This document shows, in pieces, positions 62,507 to 64,000 of a stretch of 64,000 nucleotides of DNA; the first letter of the stretch is position 1; each line of letters starts with the position of its first letter. Origin of the DNA: Arsenicitalea aurantiaca. GTDB taxonomy: Bacteria; Pseudomonadota; Alphaproteobacteria; Rhizobiales; Devosiaceae. Where the stretch lies: NCBI RefSeq assembly GCF_003994485.1, contig NZ_RZNJ01000003.1, forward strand, positions 434,525 through 498,524, read 5' to 3'. A program made the translations under genes and the position numbers. Below the pieces are notes generated by a model. It was not told the DNA's origin. It worked only from the letters and a program-made list of their open reading frames with translations, and searched no databases.

Positions 62507-63922
62507 ATGGAGCGCGAGGCCATCGGCATCGATATCGGGGGCACCAATATCCGCGCCGCGCGCATCGGGCCGGACGGGACCATCCTTGCCCGGCGCGCCC
62601 GCCGCAGCGACCGCGATCCGGCGATCGTGCTCGAGGCGATCCTTGAGATGATCGGCGAGCTCGACGGCCCCGCCGTCGCCGCCATCGGCCTCGGCGTCCC
62701 CGGCCGCGTCAATGCGACGACCGGCACCGTGCTTTCGGGCGGCTATGTCGACCTGACCCCGGTCAAGCCCGGCCCGCGTATCGCCGAAGCGACCGGCCGC
62801 CCGGTGATCGTCGACAATGACGCCAATATGGCCCTCGCTGGCGAAATGGCCCTCGGGGCGGGTCGCGGGCATGCCAACATCGTCATGTTCACCATCGGCA
62901 CCGGAATTGGCGCGGCCATCGCCGATGCCGGCGCGCTGCTGCGGGGCAATGGCACGGCGGGCCAGCTCGGCCATCTCACTGTCGCTCTCGACGGACCCCA
63001 ATGCGTCTGCGGGCGCCGCGGCTGCGTCGAGACGCTGAGTTCGGGCACGGCCCTCGGCCGGCACATTGCGGAGGCGGGCCTGCCTGCCGGCACCACGGCA
63101 GACCAACTCTTTGCCGCAAGCGATGCGGGCGATGCGCGCGCCACCGCTGTTCTTTCGGCCTGGTCGCGTCCGCTTCGCGCCGCCATCGACAGCATGGTCG
63201 CGGGGCTCTCGCCCGATCTCGTCATTCTGGGGGGCGGGCTCGGACAGGCCGCCGCACGGGCCCAGGCCGCGCTTGCCGCCGAAGCGCCCTGGTACACCGC
63301 GCCCATCGCAGCCGCCGAACTCGGTGACGATGCGGGCGTCATCGGCGCAGGGCTCGAGGCCTTGCGGCGCAACGGCGCGGGGCCCGGCCGCCGGGTCGTC
63401 CTCGTCAACGGCATCCCTGCGAGCGGCAAGAGCAGCGTATCGGCGGAGATCGCCACGCTCACCGGCTGGCCGGTCATCGCGCTCGATACCATCAAGAACC
63501 CCTTCCTCATTGCGCTCGGTGGTGGAGACCGGCCGTTCAACCGCCGTCTCGGGGAGGCGAGTTTCGAGGCCATGTGGCAGATCGTCGGCGCGGCACCGCC
63601 GGGCGCGACCCTCATCCTCGATGCGTGGTTCGGTTTCGTGCCCTATGAGAGGCTCGCGGCGCGGCTTGCCGAAACGGGCGTCTCGGGCTTTGTCGAAATC
63701 TGGTGCCACGCGCCCGGCCCGCTTCTGGGGGAGCGCTACGCGGCCCGCCTCGGCACCCGGCCGGCCGGGCATCCCGGGGCCGAATACGTCCCCGAACTCA
63801 TCGCGCTCGCCGAACGCGCCGAACCCTTCGGTCGCGGGGAGACGATCCCGGTCGACACGAGCGCGCCGATCGATGCGGAGGCCCTCGCCCGACAGGTGCG
63901 AACGCTTCTGGGGCGAAGATAG
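62507..63922 (+). CDS. Fused ROK sugar kinase and P-loop kinase
   Basis: A 471-residue two-domain protein. The N-terminal ROK kinase (about 5-290) has the phosphate loop GIDIGGTNIRAA, catalytic D105 (VDNDAN) and the zinc site H156 with C166, C168 and C173 (CVCGRRGCVE). The C-terminal domain (about 295-471) is a P-loop kinase-like unit with Walker A GIPASGKSS (302-310) and Walker B-like LILDAW (369-374), similar to CPT/AAA_33-type small-molecule kinases. The reading frame is continuous. Beside a bisphosphate-type aldolase, two phosphorylations of one sugar are an attractive role; this is inference. Confidence 0.85.
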   Translation: MEREAIGIDIGGTNIRAARIGPDGTILARRARRSDRDPAIVLEAILEMIGELDGPAVAAIGLGVPGRVNATTGTVLSGGYVDLTPVKPGPRIAEATGRPVIVDNDANMALAGEMALGAGRGHANIVMFTIGTGIGAAIADAGALLRGNGTAGQLGHLTVALDGPQCVCGRRGCVETLSSGTALGRHIAEAGLPAGTTADQLFAASDAGDARATAVLSAWSRPLRAAIDSMVAGLSPDLVILGGGLGQAAARAQAALAAEAPWYTAPIAAAELGDDAGVIGAGLEALRRNGAGPGRRVVLVNGIPASGKSSVSAEIATLTGWPVIALDTIKNPFLIALGGGDRPFNRRLGEASFEAMWQIVGAAPPGATLILDAWFGFVPYERLAARLAETGVSGFVEIWCHAPGPLLGERYAARLGTRPAGHPGAEYVPELIALAERAEPFGRGETIPVDTSAPIDAEALARQVRTLLGRR

Positions 63923-63925
63923 GGG

Positions 63926-63960
63926 AAGGGCCCCCGCCGGGGAGGAGGCGGAGGCCCTTT
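63926..63960 (+). terminator. Hairpin terminator after the fused kinase gene
   Basis: AAGGGCC (63926-63932) pairs with GGCCCTT (63953-63959) and CCGCC (63934-63938) with GGCGG (63947-63951). Only three T residues follow (63958-63960), so strength is moderate. Confidence 0.6.
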
Positions 63961-63975
63961 CGGGGAGGAGGACTG

Positions 63976-64000
63976 ATGCGGCACGGACGGGACAAGGGCT
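63976..64000 (+). CDS. Possible start of the next gene (8 codons)
   Basis: An ATG at 63976 is preceded by GGGGAGGAGGACTG, a strong ribosome site, and reads MRHGRDKG to the window edge. No family can be assigned from eight residues. Confidence 0.35.

Noticed and set aside
1-64000. CRISPR arrays, tRNA or rRNA genes, insertion sequences, prophage or toxin-antitoxin genes
   Set aside because: No repeat arrays, structured RNA genes, transposases or integrases were seen in any frame.

Overview
The window is about 64 kb of high-GC, densely packed chromosomal DNA. It looks like an alphaproteobacterium, probably order Hyphomicrobiales and possibly a Devosiaceae-type organism. The evidence is the GcrA cell-cycle regulator, an alphaproteobacterial SAM-II riboswitch in front of metZ, the argD-argF-hslO gene order, a double-length dCTP deaminase and GANTC sites near gcrA. 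The genus is inference. I saw no rRNA, tRNA, insertion sequence, phage gene or CRISPR array.

Layout. 1-1500: the start of a probable glycine betaine ABC ATPase, an ExoD-family protein and an SH3-domain protein. 1.6-8.3 kb: a DctB/DctD-type two-component system followed by a TAXI-type TRAP transporter (binding protein and fused permease). 8.3-15.6 kb: core metabolism and cell cycle (dCTP deaminase, riboswitch-controlled metZ, CDP-alcohol phosphatidyltransferase, hslO, argF, argD, gcrA). 15.7-24.3 kb: a complete phosphate locus (phoR, pstSCAB, phoU, phoB) with ppk2 divergent from phoR. 24.3-30.4 kb: an N-formylglutamate amidohydrolase-like protein, an amino acid/amine permease, a hexuronate-type pair (mannonate oxidoreductase family and KDG kinase), a small membrane protein and a Gfo/Idh/MocA oxidoreductase. 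30.5-35.8 kb: a FecR protein, a CHASE2 adenylate cyclase and a SulP transporter with a C-terminal cyclic-nucleotide-binding domain, which together look like a cAMP signalling module. 35.9-40.1 kb: an M29 aminopeptidase, a hydratase of the FAH fold, a Pit phosphate transporter and a NUDIX hydrolase.

40.2-49.6 kb is a signalling island. It has two REC-EAL c-di-GMP phosphodiesterases on either side of a doubly degenerate GGDEF-EAL-like protein, preceded by two large hybrid histidine kinases. 49.7-63.9 kb is a carbohydrate locus of unknown substrate. It has a GMC oxidoreductase, LacI regulator, RbsB/FrcB-type ABC transporter, a translationally coupled four-gene operon (oxidoreductase, isomerase, alpha/beta hydrolase, Rpe-like epimerase), a ROK regulator, a SorC-type regulator, a LacD/YihT-type aldolase and a rare ROK-kinase/P-loop-kinase fusion.

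The most interesting signals are these: the fused two-kinase enzyme beside a bisphosphate-type aldolase; a pair of matching 20-bp inverted repeats (CGCAAA-N8-TTTACG) at the LacI gene and at the ABC operon; the FecR / CHASE2-cyclase / SulP-CNB module; a SAM-II riboswitch whose ligand-binding loop can pair with the arm of its own terminator; a likely CTG start on the SorC regulator; and three independent transporter operons with a strong hairpin directly after the binding-protein gene.
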